Notes: generated by a model not told the origin, from the letters alone. Positions 42,698 through 51,273 are shown, numbered from the stretch's first letter. The stretch is DNA of 64,000 nt from JACVRU01 sp040902725 (GCA_040902725.1 JBBDWU010000047.1:1-64000); one strand, 5' to 3'. Made by a program: numbers and translations.

Positions 42698-43619
42698 CCG
42701 CGGCACCGTCACGGCGGTGCTCGAGCGCCATGAGGGGCTCGTCCGGCTGGAGGTGGACGGTGTCCCGTGCGTCGCGTACCCGGGCCTCACAGGCCCCGTC
42801 GAGCCCGGCGACGAGGTGCTCGTCAACGTCCAGGCGCGAGCCCTCGAGCTCGGCTCGGGCGGCTTCGACGTCCTCTACGCGAACCTGACCCGCGGCCTGG
42901 GGCTGGCGGCCGAGCCCGGCGCCCACGTGATGAAGCTGCCGTATACGCCGCTGCAGGCGGCCGTGCGTCACGGTGAGGAGGACGGGGCGCTGGCCGACTC
43001 GCTCGCCGGGCTGCCGGTGGTGTGCTGCTCGCTGCACAGCCAGGTCGCACCGGTATGCGCAGCGCTCGCCGGCCGGCGGGTCGCGTACGTCCAGCTCCCC
43101 GGCGGGGCGCTTCCGGTCGCGCTCTCCGACGCGCTGCGCGAGCTGCGGGCGCGCGGGCTCGTGGAGACGACCGTGGCCGCGGACGCGTGCATCGCGGCCG
43201 ACGTCCACTGCGTCAACGTCTACTCGGCCCTCGCCTGGTGCGCGGCGGCGGGGATGGAGGCGGTCGTCTGCTCGGTCGGCCCCGGGATCATCGGCACCGG
43301 CACCGCTCTCGGCCACGGAGCGGTGGCGGCGGCGATCGCCGTCAATGCTGCGCACGCGCTCGGCGGCCGGCCGGTGCTGGCGCCGCGCGTCTCCGAAGCC
43401 GACCCGCGCGAACGGCACCAGGGCCTCTCGCACCACACACGCGCCGTGCTCGACCTCTGCCTCGTAGCGCCCGCCGTCCCCGAGGACCTCGCGCCCGAGG
43501 GCTGGCGCGAGGCCTGCGAAGGGCTCACGCTCTCGCACATGGGCCGCGGGCCCGACGAGGACCCGTCGTTCTTCGCCGCCGCCTACGCGGCCGGCCTCGC
43601 CGCGAGCGGTCCGGGGTAG
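42681..43619 (+). CDS. DUF3866 family protein
   Basis: A 312-residue protein of unknown function matching the DUF3866 layout. It has a beta-rich N-terminus (SRGTVTAVLERHEGLVRLEVDG), TPLQAAVRHGEED, HSQVAPVCAALAGRRVAYVQLPGGALPVALSD, then GPGIIGTGTALGHGAVAAA and RHQGLSHHTRAVL with conserved His residues. No signal or membrane segment is present. It is consistently linked with M20 peptidases in Gram-positives, but no reaction is known. It overlaps the peptidase gene by 17 bases; its stop TAG doubles as the start of the ald -10 hexamer. Confidence 0.82.
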   Translation: MPLSLSRGTVTAVLERHEGLVRLEVDGVPCVAYPGLTGPVEPGDEVLVNVQARALELGSGGFDVLYANLTRGLGLAAEPGAHVMKLPYTPLQAAVRHGEEDGALADSLAGLPVVCCSLHSQVAPVCAALAGRRVAYVQLPGGALPVALSDALRELRARGLVETTVAADACIAADVHCVNVYSALAWCAAAGMEAVVCSVGPGIIGTGTALGHGAVAAAIAVNAAHALGGRPVLAPRVSEADPRERHQGLSHHTRAVLDLCLVAPAVPEDLAPEGWREACEGLTLSHMGRGPDEDPSFFAAAYAAGLAASGPG

Positions 43620-43622
43620 GCT
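43617..43622 (+). promoter_or_regulatory. -10 hexamer before ald
   Basis: TAGGCT, whose first three bases are the stop codon of the DUF3866 gene, lies 8 nt before the ald GTG. It is one of three cases in the window (with efp and the BCCP fusion) where a stop codon is reused as a -10 start. Confidence 0.35.
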
Positions 43623-43630
43623 TCCCGCCC

Positions 43631-44734
43631 GTGCGAGTCGGCGTCGCCAAAGAGATCAAGCAGGACGAGTACCGGGTCGCGCTGACCCCGGCGGGGGCGC
43701 TCGAGCTGGTCGGCCGCGGGCACGACGTGCTCATCGAGGCCGGCGCGGGCGACGGCAGCTCGTTCCCCGACCCGGCCTACGAGGCGGTGGGCGCCCAGAT
43801 CGTCGGGCTCGACGACGTCTGGGAGCGGTCGGAGCTGCTGCTGAAGGTGAAGGAACCGATCGAGGTGGAGTACCGCCGGCTGCGGGAAGGGCTCGTGCTC
43901 TTCACGTACCTTCATCTCGCCGCCGACGAGCCGCTGACCCGCGCGCTGGTCGAGAGCGGCATCACCGCGGTCGCCTACGAGACCGTGGAGACCGACGACC
44001 GGCGGCTGCCGTTGCTGGCGCCGATGAGCGAGGTCGCCGGCCGCCTGGCGGCGCAGGCGGGCGCCTACTTCCTCGAGAAGCCGCTCGGCGGCCGCGGGCT
44101 GCTGCTCGGCGGCGTCCCGGGCGTCGCGCCCGGTCGCGTCGTCGTGATCGGCGGCGGCATCGTCGGCTACAACGCGGCTGTGATCGCGCTCGGCCTGGGG
44201 GCGCAGGTCACGATCCTCGAGCGGTCGATCGACCGCATGCGCCACCTCGAGGAGGTGCTCTCGGGGCGCGTCTCGCTGCTGATGTCGTCCACCCTCCAGA
44301 TCGAGCACTCCGTGGCCGAAGCGGATGTCGTGATCGGCGCCGTCCTGATCCCCGGAGCACTCGCGCCGAAGCTCCTCACGCGGGACATGATCAGGGCGAT
44401 GAAGCAGGGCGCCGTGCTCTGCGACGTGGCGATAGACCAGGGCGGCGTCGCCGAGACCTCGCGGCCGACGACGCACACCGATCCGGTCTACTTCGTGGAC
44501 GGCGTTACCCACTACTGCGTCGCGAACATGCCCGGCGCGGTGCCGATCACGTCCACGAAAGCACTGACGAACGCGACGCTGCCCTACGTGGAGGCGATAG
44601 CGCAGCACGGGCTCGCCGAAGCGGTCACGCGCGACCCTTCCCTGGCGCGCGGCGTCAACGTCGCCGGCGGCCGGATCGCTTACGAGGCCGTGGCCGAGGC
44701 GCACGACCTCGATTTCGCGCCGCTACCTGCCTAG
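43631..44734 (+). CDS. ald: Alanine dehydrogenase
   Basis: A 367-residue NAD-dependent enzyme interconverting alanine and pyruvate plus ammonia. It begins VRVGVAKEIKQDEYRVALTPAG with substrate-binding Arg and Lys and contains the catalytic His in FTYLHLAADEPLTRAL. The Rossmann loop is VVVIGGGIVGYNAAVIALGLGAQV and the catalytic Asp region is VDGVTHYCVANMPGAVP. In mycobacteria Ald is induced in hypoxia. The TAGGCT hexamer 8 nt upstream suggests its own promoter. Confidence 0.95.
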   Translation: MRVGVAKEIKQDEYRVALTPAGALELVGRGHDVLIEAGAGDGSSFPDPAYEAVGAQIVGLDDVWERSELLLKVKEPIEVEYRRLREGLVLFTYLHLAADEPLTRALVESGITAVAYETVETDDRRLPLLAPMSEVAGRLAAQAGAYFLEKPLGGRGLLLGGVPGVAPGRVVVIGGGIVGYNAAVIALGLGAQVTILERSIDRMRHLEEVLSGRVSLLMSSTLQIEHSVAEADVVIGAVLIPGALAPKLLTRDMIRAMKQGAVLCDVAIDQGGVAETSRPTTHTDPVYFVDGVTHYCVANMPGAVPITSTKALTNATLPYVEAIAQHGLAEAVTRDPSLARGVNVAGGRIAYEAVAEAHDLDFAPLPA

Positions 44735-44848
44735 CCTGCGGCGGATCCGCGCGTCGAGCTGGACGACGCCGAAGGTCACGCCCGCGGCGAGCGCGAGCAT
44801 GCAGATGATGAAGCCGGCGATACCCAGGAGGCCGATGGCCGTGTCCAC
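44723..44848 (-). CDS. Small 41-residue membrane protein
   Basis: A short minus-strand gene starting at GTG (44848): VDTAIGLLGIAGFIICMLALAAG then VTFGVVQLDARIRRRLGR. It has one transmembrane helix with a basic C-terminus. Its 3' end overlaps the ald 3' end by 12 bases. The promoter region is shared with deoB: the hexamer TAGAATA (44857-44863) reads as TAGAAT on the plus strand and TATTCT on the minus strand. The clean protein-like sequence and promoter support it; no homologue can be named. Confidence 0.5.
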   Translation of the reverse strand: MDTAIGLLGIAGFIICMLALAAGVTFGVVQLDARIRRRLGR

Positions 44849-44856
44849 GACCGGCC

Positions 44857-44863
44857 TAGAATA
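44857..44863. promoter_or_regulatory. Bidirectional -10 element for deoB and small membrane gene
   Basis: TAGAAT (44857-44862) is exactly 6 nt before the deoB ATG; the overlapping TATTCT on the other strand lies 9 nt before the GTG of the 41-residue gene. Confidence 0.4.
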
Positions 44864-44868
44864 GCCCC

Positions 44869-46038
44869 ATGCCGCGCGCCTGCGTCATCGTGCTCGACGC
44901 GGTCGGCGCCGGCGCCCTGCCAGACGCCGACCAGTACGGAGACGAGGGCTCTGACACGCTCGGCAACGTCGCCAGGGCCGTCGGCGGCCTCGATCTCCCG
45001 AACCTGGAGGCCCTCGGGCTCGGCAACGTGGAGCCGCTCGAGGGCTGCCCCCCGCAGCCTGGAGCGCCGGCGATCGCCGGCCGGCTGCTGGAGCGGTCGA
45101 AGGGCAAGGACACGACGACCGGCCACTGGGAGCTGATGGGAGTGGTGACCCCGCAGGCGCTGCCGACGTACCCCCACGGCTTCCCGCACGACGTGATCGA
45201 CCCGTTCATGCACCGCACCGGGCGCGGTGTGATCGGCAACAAGGCCGCTTCGGGGACGGAGATCATCCAGGAGCTCGGCGAGGAGCACCAGCGCACCGGG
45301 AAGTGGATCGTCTACACCTCCGCGGACTCGGTCTTCCAGGTCGCCGCGCACGAGGAGACGGTCCCGCTCGAGGAGCTCTACGAAGGCTGTCGGGTCGCCC
45401 GCGAGGAAGTCCTCGTCGGCAAGCACGCCGTCGGGCGCGTGATCGCGCGCCCCTTCCTGGGCGGGCCGGAGAATTACGCACGCACGGAGAACCGCCGGGA
45501 CTTCTCGCTCCAGCCCCGCCGGCCGAACTTCCTCACGCTCGTGCGCGAGGCGGGCGGGAAGGTGTACGGCGTCGGCAAGATCGGCGACATCTTCGCCGGC
45601 TCCGACATCGACGAGGATCACCACACCAAGTCGAACGTCGAGGGGATCACGGAGACCGAGCGACTGCTGCGCGAGGCCGACGACGGAGCCCTCATCTTCG
45701 TGAACCTCGTCGAGACGGACATGCTCTGGGGTCACCGCAACGACCCCGAGAACTTCCACCGCTGCCTCCAGGACTTCGACCGGCGCCTGCCCGACCTGCT
45801 CGACGCGCTGAAGCCCGGCGACCTGTTCCTGCTCGTGTCCGACCACGGTTGCGACCCGACCACGCCTTCGACGGACCACTCCCGCGAGTACGCGCTGCTG
45901 CTCGCCTACGTGGAGGGGCGTAATGCGAACGGCCAGATCCACGAAGGGGAGTTCGCGGACGTCGGCGCCACGGTCAACGCCTGGCTCGGCGGGAAGACGG
46001 CCCGTGGGCTCCCCGGCCAGCAGATCGTGACGCCGTGA
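44869..46038 (+). CDS. deoB: Phosphopentomutase
   Basis: A 389-residue alkaline-phosphatase-superfamily enzyme moving phosphate between C1 and C5 of ribose or deoxyribose. It shows VIVLDAVGAGALPDADQYGDEGSDTLGN (metal Asp), the active-site threonine region KGKDTTTGHWELMG, GVGKIGDIFAG, NLVETDMLWGHRND and VSDHGCDPTTPSTDHSREYALLL. It works with the pyrimidine phosphorylase encoded two genes downstream in nucleoside salvage. Confidence 0.96.
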   Translation: MPRACVIVLDAVGAGALPDADQYGDEGSDTLGNVARAVGGLDLPNLEALGLGNVEPLEGCPPQPGAPAIAGRLLERSKGKDTTTGHWELMGVVTPQALPTYPHGFPHDVIDPFMHRTGRGVIGNKAASGTEIIQELGEEHQRTGKWIVYTSADSVFQVAAHEETVPLEELYEGCRVAREEVLVGKHAVGRVIARPFLGGPENYARTENRRDFSLQPRRPNFLTLVREAGGKVYGVGKIGDIFAGSDIDEDHHTKSNVEGITETERLLREADDGALIFVNLVETDMLWGHRNDPENFHRCLQDFDRRLPDLLDALKPGDLFLLVSDHGCDPTTPSTDHSREYALLLAYVEGRNANGQIHEGEFADVGATVNAWLGGKTARGLPGQQIVTP

Positions 46039-46718
46039 AGCGGGCGGACGACCCGGCCCTCGTCGCCTCGCAGTACGCCACGGAGGACCGGCTCCAGGCG
46101 CGACGGTCGGTTTACCAGCACGTCGAAGGGCCCGACGCGCGGGAGGTGGCGTTCGCCGCGATCGCCGAGGGCGAGCCGCGCCGCGTGCTCGAGGTCGGCG
46201 GCGGTCCGGGCGAGCTGTCGGCGCGGATGATCGAGGAGTTGGGCACCGAGGTCGTGATGCTCGACGTGTCCGAGCGGATGGTCGAGCTCGCCCGCGCCAA
46301 GGGCGTGGACGCGCGCGTCGGCGACGTCCAGGACCTCCCGTTCCCCGACGACTCGTTCGACTGCGCTGTCGCGGCCTGGATGCTCTACCACGTTCCCGAC
46401 CTAGACCGAGGTCTGTCGGAGCTCGCGCGGGTTGCTCCGCGCCTCGTGGCGGTCACGAACGGCATCGACCACATGCGGGAGCTGAAGGAGCTCGCCGGCG
46501 ACCGCGCCTGGGAGCCTCGCTTCCGCCGCGAAGAGGCGGAGGCGATCCTGCTGCGCCACTACTCCCGGGTGGAGCGCCGCGACGTCGACGGCTGGGTGAC
46601 GATGGACGCCCAGGCCGCCCGCGCCTTCATCGAGTCGCTCGGCGACGGGATCCGCGCAGAGGTCGAGGGCCCGGTGCGAGCCCGGACCGCGCCCGGCATC
46701 TTCGTCGCGCGGCGATGA
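46035..46718 (+). CDS. Class I SAM-dependent methyltransferase
   Basis: A 227-residue protein with motif I VLEVGGGPGELSARMIEELG, motif II VVMLDVSERMVELARAKG, RVGDVQDLPFPDDSFDCAVAAWMLYHVPDLDRGLSEL, and a variable C-terminal cap. This is the UbiE/Methyltransf_11 type acting on small molecules; the substrate is unknown. It is wedged between deoB and deoA with 4-base overlaps on both sides, so it may act on a nucleoside or related metabolite. Confidence 0.85.
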   Translation: MKRADDPALVASQYATEDRLQARRSVYQHVEGPDAREVAFAAIAEGEPRRVLEVGGGPGELSARMIEELGTEVVMLDVSERMVELARAKGVDARVGDVQDLPFPDDSFDCAVAAWMLYHVPDLDRGLSELARVAPRLVAVTNGIDHMRELKELAGDRAWEPRFRREEAEAILLRHYSRVERRDVDGWVTMDAQAARAFIESLGDGIRAEVEGPVRARTAPGIFVARR

Positions 46719-48007
46719 TCCACGTCGCCGAGCTGATCGAGCGCAAGCGCGACGGCGGCGAGCTGACCGACGAGGAGATCGGCGAGCTCGTCGCGGGATA
46801 CGGGCGCGGCGAGGTGCCGGACTACCAGATGGCCGCGTTCTGCATGGCCGTGTTCTTCCGGGGCCTGTCCAGCCGTGAGACGTTCGCCCTCTGCGACGCG
46901 ATGGTGGCGAGCGGCGAGCGGCTCGACCTCGCGTCCGCGATCGGGCGCAAGGTCGTCGACAAGCACTCGACCGGCGGCGTGGGGGACAAGACCTCGCTGG
47001 CCGTTGCCCCGCTCGTGGCCGCCTGCGGCGTTCCCTTCGCCAAGATGAGCGGCCGCGGCCTCGGCCACACCGGCGGGACGCTCGACAAGCTCGAGGCGAT
47101 CCCCGGCTTCCGCATCGAGCTGACGGAGGAGGAGTTCGTGGGCCAGGTGCGCGAGGTCGGCGTCGCGATCATCGGCCAGACGGCCGACCTCGTGCCGGCC
47201 GACAAGGGCCTCTACGCGCTGCGCGACGTCACCGCGACCGTCGACCAGGTCTCGCTGATCGCGGCGAGCATCATGTCCAAGAAGATCGCCGCCGGCGCCC
47301 AGGCGGTCGTGCTCGACGTCAAGGTCGGCGACGGCGCGTTCATGAAGACCCTCGACGCGGCCCGCGAGCTGGCCCAGGCCATGATCGGGCTCGGCGAGCG
47401 CGGCGGGCTCGAGGTCGTCTGCGAGCTCACGGACATGGACCAGCCGCTCGGCGCCGCGGTCGGGAACGCGCTCGAGGTACGTGAGGCGATCGCCACGCTC
47501 CGAGGTGACGGGCCACCCGACTTCACGGAGCTCGTCCTCGAGTCGGCGGCCCACCTGCTGGCGCTCTCGGATCTCGGGGTCGACCACGAGGAAGGCCGGC
47601 GGCGCGCGGAGGCCGCGATCGCCGAGGGGAGCGCGACCGAGGCCTACGAGCGCTGGATCCGGGCGCAGGGCGGCGATCCCGACGAGTCCGTGCTGCCGTC
47701 CGCGCCGGTCGTCCGGGAGGTCCGGGCGGAGCGCTCAGGCTTCGTCGGCGAGCTGAGCGCGGTACGCATCGGCCTCGCGGCGCTCCACCTCGGCGCGGGC
47801 CGGCGCGCAAAGGACGACGAGATCGACCACTCCGTCGGCGTCGTCTGCCGGGCGAAGCGGGGCGACCGGGTCGAGCAGGGCGACGTGCTCGCCGAGGTGC
47901 ACGCGCGGGAGGAGGTGCCCGGCGACGAGGTCGCTGCGGCCTACGAGCTGGCCGACGAGGCGCCCGCGCCGCGGGCGATCATCCTCGAGACCCTCGCGAG
48001 CGCCTAG
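46715..48007 (+). CDS. deoA: Pyrimidine-nucleoside (thymidine) phosphorylase
   Basis: A 430-residue class II nucleoside phosphorylase. Signatures are YQMAAFCMAVFFRGLSSRET, DKHSTGGVGDKTSL, SGRGLGHTGGTLDKLEAIPGF, ADKGLYALRDVTATV, and SKKIAAGAQAVVLDVKVGDGAFMK. The C-terminal PYNP domain follows. It releases the base and pentose-1-phosphate that DeoB converts. Its stop TAG shares a CTAG with the minus-strand gene at 48004. Confidence 0.95.
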   Translation: MIHVAELIERKRDGGELTDEEIGELVAGYGRGEVPDYQMAAFCMAVFFRGLSSRETFALCDAMVASGERLDLASAIGRKVVDKHSTGGVGDKTSLAVAPLVAACGVPFAKMSGRGLGHTGGTLDKLEAIPGFRIELTEEEFVGQVREVGVAIIGQTADLVPADKGLYALRDVTATVDQVSLIAASIMSKKIAAGAQAVVLDVKVGDGAFMKTLDAARELAQAMIGLGERGGLEVVCELTDMDQPLGAAVGNALEVREAIATLRGDGPPDFTELVLESAAHLLALSDLGVDHEEGRRRAEAAIAEGSATEAYERWIRAQGGDPDESVLPSAPVVREVRAERSGFVGELSAVRIGLAALHLGAGRRAKDDEIDHSVGVVCRAKRGDRVEQGDVLAEVHAREEVPGDEVAAAYELADEAPAPRAIILETLASA

Positions 48008-48234
48008 AACATCCGGAACGCGCGGGAACGGGCGAGCGGCTCGCTGCCCATCCCGGGATTCCAGGCCCAGGTCCCGGCCGGCGGCACGCCGATCGTCACC
48101 GTTCCATTCTGGTCCTGGATCCACGGCGTCGCGGCGAACGGGTCGTCGGCTGCCGCCGCCGTTCCCGTAGCCGCCAACGCCGCACGTTCCCTAGCTCGGG
48201 AAACGGGCGAAGCGCGGCCGGAGATACGGTGCAA
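48004..48234 (-). CDS. Short hypothetical protein
   Basis: Up to 76 residues. The last ~45 (DDPFAATPWIQDQNGTVTIG and so on, ending WNPGMGSEPLARSRAFRMF) look like genuine protein. The N-terminus is uncertain: TTG at 48234, 2 bases from the divergent mutM, or an internal TTG. Its stop and the deoA stop share one CTAG, a pattern also seen at mutM and pyrG, which supports it being real. No function can be given. Confidence 0.42.
   Translation of the reverse strand: MHRISGRASPVSRARERAALAATGTAAAADDPFAATPWIQDQNGTVTIGVPPAGTWAWNPGMGSEPLARSRAFRMF
48225..48230 (+). promoter_or_regulatory. -10 hexamer of leaderless mutM promoter
   Basis: TACGGT ends exactly 6 nt before the mutM GTG, overlapping the possible 5' end of the minus-strand short gene. 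Confidence 0.4.
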
Positions 48235-48236
48235 GC

Positions 48237-49046
48237 GTGCCCGAGCTGCCGGAGGTGGAGACGATCCGGGTCGCCTTGGAGCCGTTGCTCAGCGGTCGCG
48301 CGATCGAGCGCGCGCAGATCTTCGACTACCGGTTGACACTGCCCGAGCCTCCGGACGCCGTGGCCCAGCAGCTGGCCGGCGAGCGCGTCACCGCCGTCGA
48401 GCGGCGCGGCAAGTATCTGCTGCTGCGGTTCGAGAGCGGCCGCGTCCTGCTCGTCCACCTTCGCATGACGGGGAGCCTGCGGGCCGGGGCGCTCGAGGAC
48501 GATTCGCACCGCCGGGCGCTGCTTAGCCTCGACGACGGCTCCAGCGTCGCCTACCGCGACCTCCGCCGATTCGGTACCTGGCTGCTGCTCGACGGGGAGG
48601 ACGTCGAGCCGTACCTCGCCCGACGGCTCGGCCAGGATCCGCTCGAGCGCGGCTTCGGCCTCGACCGCCTGGCGGGGCGGCGCGCGCCCGTCAAGGCGGC
48701 GATCCTCGACCAGCGGACCGTCGCGGGCCTCGGGAACATCTACGCGGACGAGGCGCTCTGGCGTGCGCGCATCCATCCGCTCACGCCGGCCGGCACCCTC
48801 GACGGCGCGGAGCTGAAGCGGCTACAGCAGGGGATTCGCGCTGCGCTGCGCATGGGGATCGCCCGGCAGGGCGCGACGCTGCGCGACTACGTGGGGCTCG
48901 ACGGGGCGGCGGGGAGGATGCAGCGGGAGTTCAGGGTCTACGGCCGTGACGGCAAGCCCTGCGAGCGCTGCGGCACGCCGATCGAGAAGATCCGCGTCGC
49001 CGGCCGCGGCACCTGGTTCTGCCCCGCCTGTCAGCGCAGCGGCTAG
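48237..49046 (+). CDS. mutM: Formamidopyrimidine-DNA glycosylase
   Basis: A 269-residue base-excision repair enzyme removing oxidised purines. The catalytic N-terminus PELPEVETIRVAL is intact after Met removal, Lys57-region in RRGKYLLLRF. The helix-two-turn-helix is VAGLGNIYADEALWRARIHP and the C-terminal zinc finger is CERCGTPIEKIRVAGRGTWFCPACQ. The lengths fit Fpg rather than Nei. GTG start. Confidence 0.95.
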   Translation: MPELPEVETIRVALEPLLSGRAIERAQIFDYRLTLPEPPDAVAQQLAGERVTAVERRGKYLLLRFESGRVLLVHLRMTGSLRAGALEDDSHRRALLSLDDGSSVAYRDLRRFGTWLLLDGEDVEPYLARRLGQDPLERGFGLDRLAGRRAPVKAAILDQRTVAGLGNIYADEALWRARIHPLTPAGTLDGAELKRLQQGIRAALRMGIARQGATLRDYVGLDGAAGRMQREFRVYGRDGKPCERCGTPIEKIRVAGRGTWFCPACQRSG

Positions 49047-50062
49047 ACGCGCGTCGTCGCGCGCGCGGTGGCGGTGCCGGTCTTCGCGCCGGCCCTCCAC
49101 GAGCACGTCGCGACCAGCGTCCACGAGCCGGGGCCCAGCTTGGGCAGGAGCTTCGGGGTGACGACGACAAGGCCGTCGCGATTGCTGTCGGACGCCTTGC
49201 CGAGGTCGACGCTGCGGCTCCCCTGCTTCGCGACGGCGCTGCAGGTGGCGCCGCGGGCGCTGACCACGCGCAGGCCGCCGTCGCGATCCGCGTCGAGCTT
49301 CGGGCCCGGCGCGGCGATCGCGGCCGTCGGCTTGCCCGTGCGCAGCTTCAGCTTCAGCTTCGAGCCCGCGGCCGACACGGCGAGCACGCGGAAGGGCGGC
49401 GGCTTGCACTCGGGCGGGAGCGGGTCGTCGGGATCGGACGGCAGAACGCAGCCGGGAGGAAGCCCGCCGCCGCCGGGCGGCTCCCCGCCGGGCGGCGTCC
49501 CCGTCGGCGGGGTCGGCACCGGCTGGCTGATCTGCTCGCTCTGCTGGAACGTGCCGCTGCCGACCTTGCCGTCGAAGTCCCCGGTGCCGGCGGTCACCGC
49601 CACCGTCAGCGACCCGGTCATCGTGCCGCTGCCGTTCTCGATGTCCATCTTCATCTGGCCAACGAACGTCCCGGTCAAGGTCGAGCCGCCGCCGAAGTCC
49701 ATGTACCACGAGCAGCGCTGACCCCCGGAGCCGTGATGCGACGACTGGATGGAGGAGCCGCTGATCTGGAGCGAGGCCTGGAACTGGAGGTCGAAGTCGC
49801 AGGTCGTCGTGATCGAGCCCGTCCGGCCGGTCGACCGCTCCTTGACCGAGCCGTTGATGTGGAAGCCGTTGACCGCGGTGCTGAACGAGACGCTGCAGCT
49901 GAGCTCTGGGTACTGGCCGGTGCACTCGGGCTGCGGCTGGTCGAGCGGCGGCGCGCCGCTCAGGTTGACCTCGAAGTCACGCGGGTCGATCGGGGCTCCG
50001 GCTGCGGAGGCGGCCGAAGCAAGCAGGGCCAACGTGACGAGCAGCTTCACCATGGGAGGCAC
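49043..50062 (-). CDS. Secreted Pro/Gly-linker protein of unknown function
   Basis: A 339-residue exported protein: signal peptide (LLVTLALLASAASAAGA), then a Ser/Thr/Gly-rich beta domain (about 30-170) with paired cysteines (CTGQYPELSC, CSWYMDF). A Pro/Gly linker follows (PTPPTGTPPGGEPPGGGG), then a second beta domain (FRVLAVSAAGSKLKLKLRTGK to the end) with two cysteines in ATCSAVAK and VATCSW. The GTG start at 50062 is 5 nt after TACAGT. The stop shares a CTAG with mutM. It looks like an envelope-exposed binding protein; nothing more can be said. Confidence 0.72.
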   Translation of the reverse strand: MPPMVKLLVTLALLASAASAAGAPIDPRDFEVNLSGAPPLDQPQPECTGQYPELSCSVSFSTAVNGFHINGSVKERSTGRTGSITTTCDFDLQFQASLQISGSSIQSSHHGSGGQRCSWYMDFGGGSTLTGTFVGQMKMDIENGSGTMTGSLTVAVTAGTGDFDGKVGSGTFQQSEQISQPVPTPPTGTPPGGEPPGGGGLPPGCVLPSDPDDPLPPECKPPPFRVLAVSAAGSKLKLKLRTGKPTAAIAAPGPKLDADRDGGLRVVSARGATCSAVAKQGSRSVDLGKASDSNRDGLVVVTPKLLPKLGPGSWTLVATCSWRAGAKTGTATARATTRV

Positions 50063-50092
50063 GACGGACTGTACTCCTGTGTGCCGATCGGC

Positions 50093-50347
50093 TCAAGCGG
50101 CGAGCAAGTCGTCGAGCCGCCCGGTGCGGTCCAGCCGCCAGAGCTCGGTGTAGCCGCCGATCGGCCGGCCGTCGATCACGATCTGCGGCACCGTCCAGCC
50201 GCCCGTCAGGTCGTGCAGGCGACGCCGGAAGTCCGGGGCGTCGTCCAGCAGGATCTCCTCGTACTCGAGCTGCTTGCTCTCGAGCAGCGCCTTCGCGCGC
50301 ACGCAGTAGCCGCACCAGCGCGTCGAGTACATCTGGATCTTCGCCAT
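50093..50347 (-). CDS. Glutaredoxin-like protein
   Basis: An 84-residue thioredoxin-fold protein. The redox motif is WCGYCVRAKALL (CGYC, a variant of CPYC). The cis-proline and GSH-type loop are GWTVPQIVIDGRPIGGYTELWRL. Actinobacteria often use mycoredoxins of this size with mycothiol; the GGYTEL loop and CGYC do not settle which thiol is used. It is transcribed in the same direction as the secreted protein, 30 nt upstream of it. Confidence 0.88.
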   Translation of the reverse strand: MAKIQMYSTRWCGYCVRAKALLESKQLEYEEILLDDAPDFRRRLHDLTGGWTVPQIVIDGRPIGGYTELWRLDRTGRLDDLLAA

Positions 50348-50379
50348 CCAGGCTGAACGGTACCGCCGGGACCGAGCCT

Positions 50380-50385
50380 TACACT
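50380..50385 (+). promoter_or_regulatory. -10 hexamer of leaderless recO promoter
   Basis: TACACT ends exactly 6 nt before the recO ATG, in the 44-bp region shared with the divergent glutaredoxin gene. Confidence 0.45.
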
Positions 50386-50391
50386 TGAGCC

Positions 50392-51129
50392 ATGGCCCGC
50401 CCGACCAAGACGCAGGCCGTCGTCCTGCGCTCCATCCGTTTCGGCGAGGCCGACCGCGTGCTTCACCTGTACACGCTCGACCGCGGCCGGATCGGGGCGA
50501 TCGGGAAGGGAGTCCGCAAGACGATGTCCCGCTTCGGCGCCCGCCTGGAGCCGCTCTCGCACGTCGAGATCATGCTCCACCGTGGCCGCGGCGAGCTCTT
50601 CACGGTCACGGGCGTCGAGCTCCTGCGCTCGCACCACGAGACTCGTGAGGATCCGTACCGGCTCGGAGTCGCGCTCGTCGGCGCCGAGGCGATGCTGCGC
50701 CTGTTCGCGGAGCCGGAGGGGAATGCGCGCGCATTCGAGGCGGTGACGCGGTTCCTCGACCTGACCGACGCGCTCGAGCCCGGCCGGGCGGCGCGGCCCG
50801 CGCACGACCCGCTCGCGCTCTCGTTCCAGCTCAAGCTGCTCACCGTCTCCGGCTACCTCCCGCACCTCGAGAGCTGCGCGGAGTGCGGCGAGACGACGGG
50901 CCTGGTCGGCTACTCGCCGCAGGCCGGAGGCGCGGTTTGCGGAGCGTGCGCGAACGGCGCGCGCCGGCTGGGGCCGGCGACGTTCGCCGCGATCGGGGAG
51001 CTGCTCCGGCGGCCGCTGGCGGAGGCGGCCGGCGCGGGCGTGGGGGAGCGAGAGGCCCGCGAGACGCTCGCCCTCGTCACCGCCTCGTACGAGTTCCACG
51101 GCGGCTTCCGCCTGCGGACGCTCTCGTAA
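50392..51129 (+). CDS. recO: DNA repair protein RecO
   Basis: A 245-residue recombination mediator. The N-terminal OB-fold (KTQAVVLRSIRFGEADRVLHLYTLDRGRIGAIGKGVRK) is followed by a helical domain. The zinc finger is CAECGETTGLVGYSPQAGGAVCGACA (Cys pairs at about 163/166 and 182/185). It loads RecA with RecR at gaps. The stop codon TAA is at the edge of an inverted-repeat element. Confidence 0.94.
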   Translation: MARPTKTQAVVLRSIRFGEADRVLHLYTLDRGRIGAIGKGVRKTMSRFGARLEPLSHVEIMLHRGRGELFTVTGVELLRSHHETREDPYRLGVALVGAEAMLRLFAEPEGNARAFEAVTRFLDLTDALEPGRAARPAHDPLALSFQLKLLTVSGYLPHLESCAECGETTGLVGYSPQAGGAVCGACANGARRLGPATFAAIGELLRRPLAEAAGAGVGEREARETLALVTASYEFHGGFRLRTLS

Positions 51130-51133
51130 GACC

Positions 51134-51273
51134 GGGGTCAGACCCCTGTCACGAAAGTGTGTCGCCGGACAGGGCCCGTTGGGTCGATGAGTGGCGTAAG
51201 CAGGGAGGCGGCAAGCACCGTCGTGACACTTGAGTCACAGGCTCGCGCGTCTTCTGTGGCGGGGTCTGACCCC
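51134..51273. repeat. REPIN-like paired palindromic repeats
   Basis: GGGGTCAGACCCC (51134-51146) and its inverse GGGGTCTGACCCC (51261-51273) enclose a ~114-bp core with a further hairpin GTGAC...GTCAC. Both arms are preceded, read inward, by CTCTCGTAA, the last codons of recO and of the convergent esterase gene. The GGGGTCAGACCCC core resembles REP sequences linked to RAYT-type transposases; no transposase is present here. It fills most of the 145-bp gap. Confidence 0.6.
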
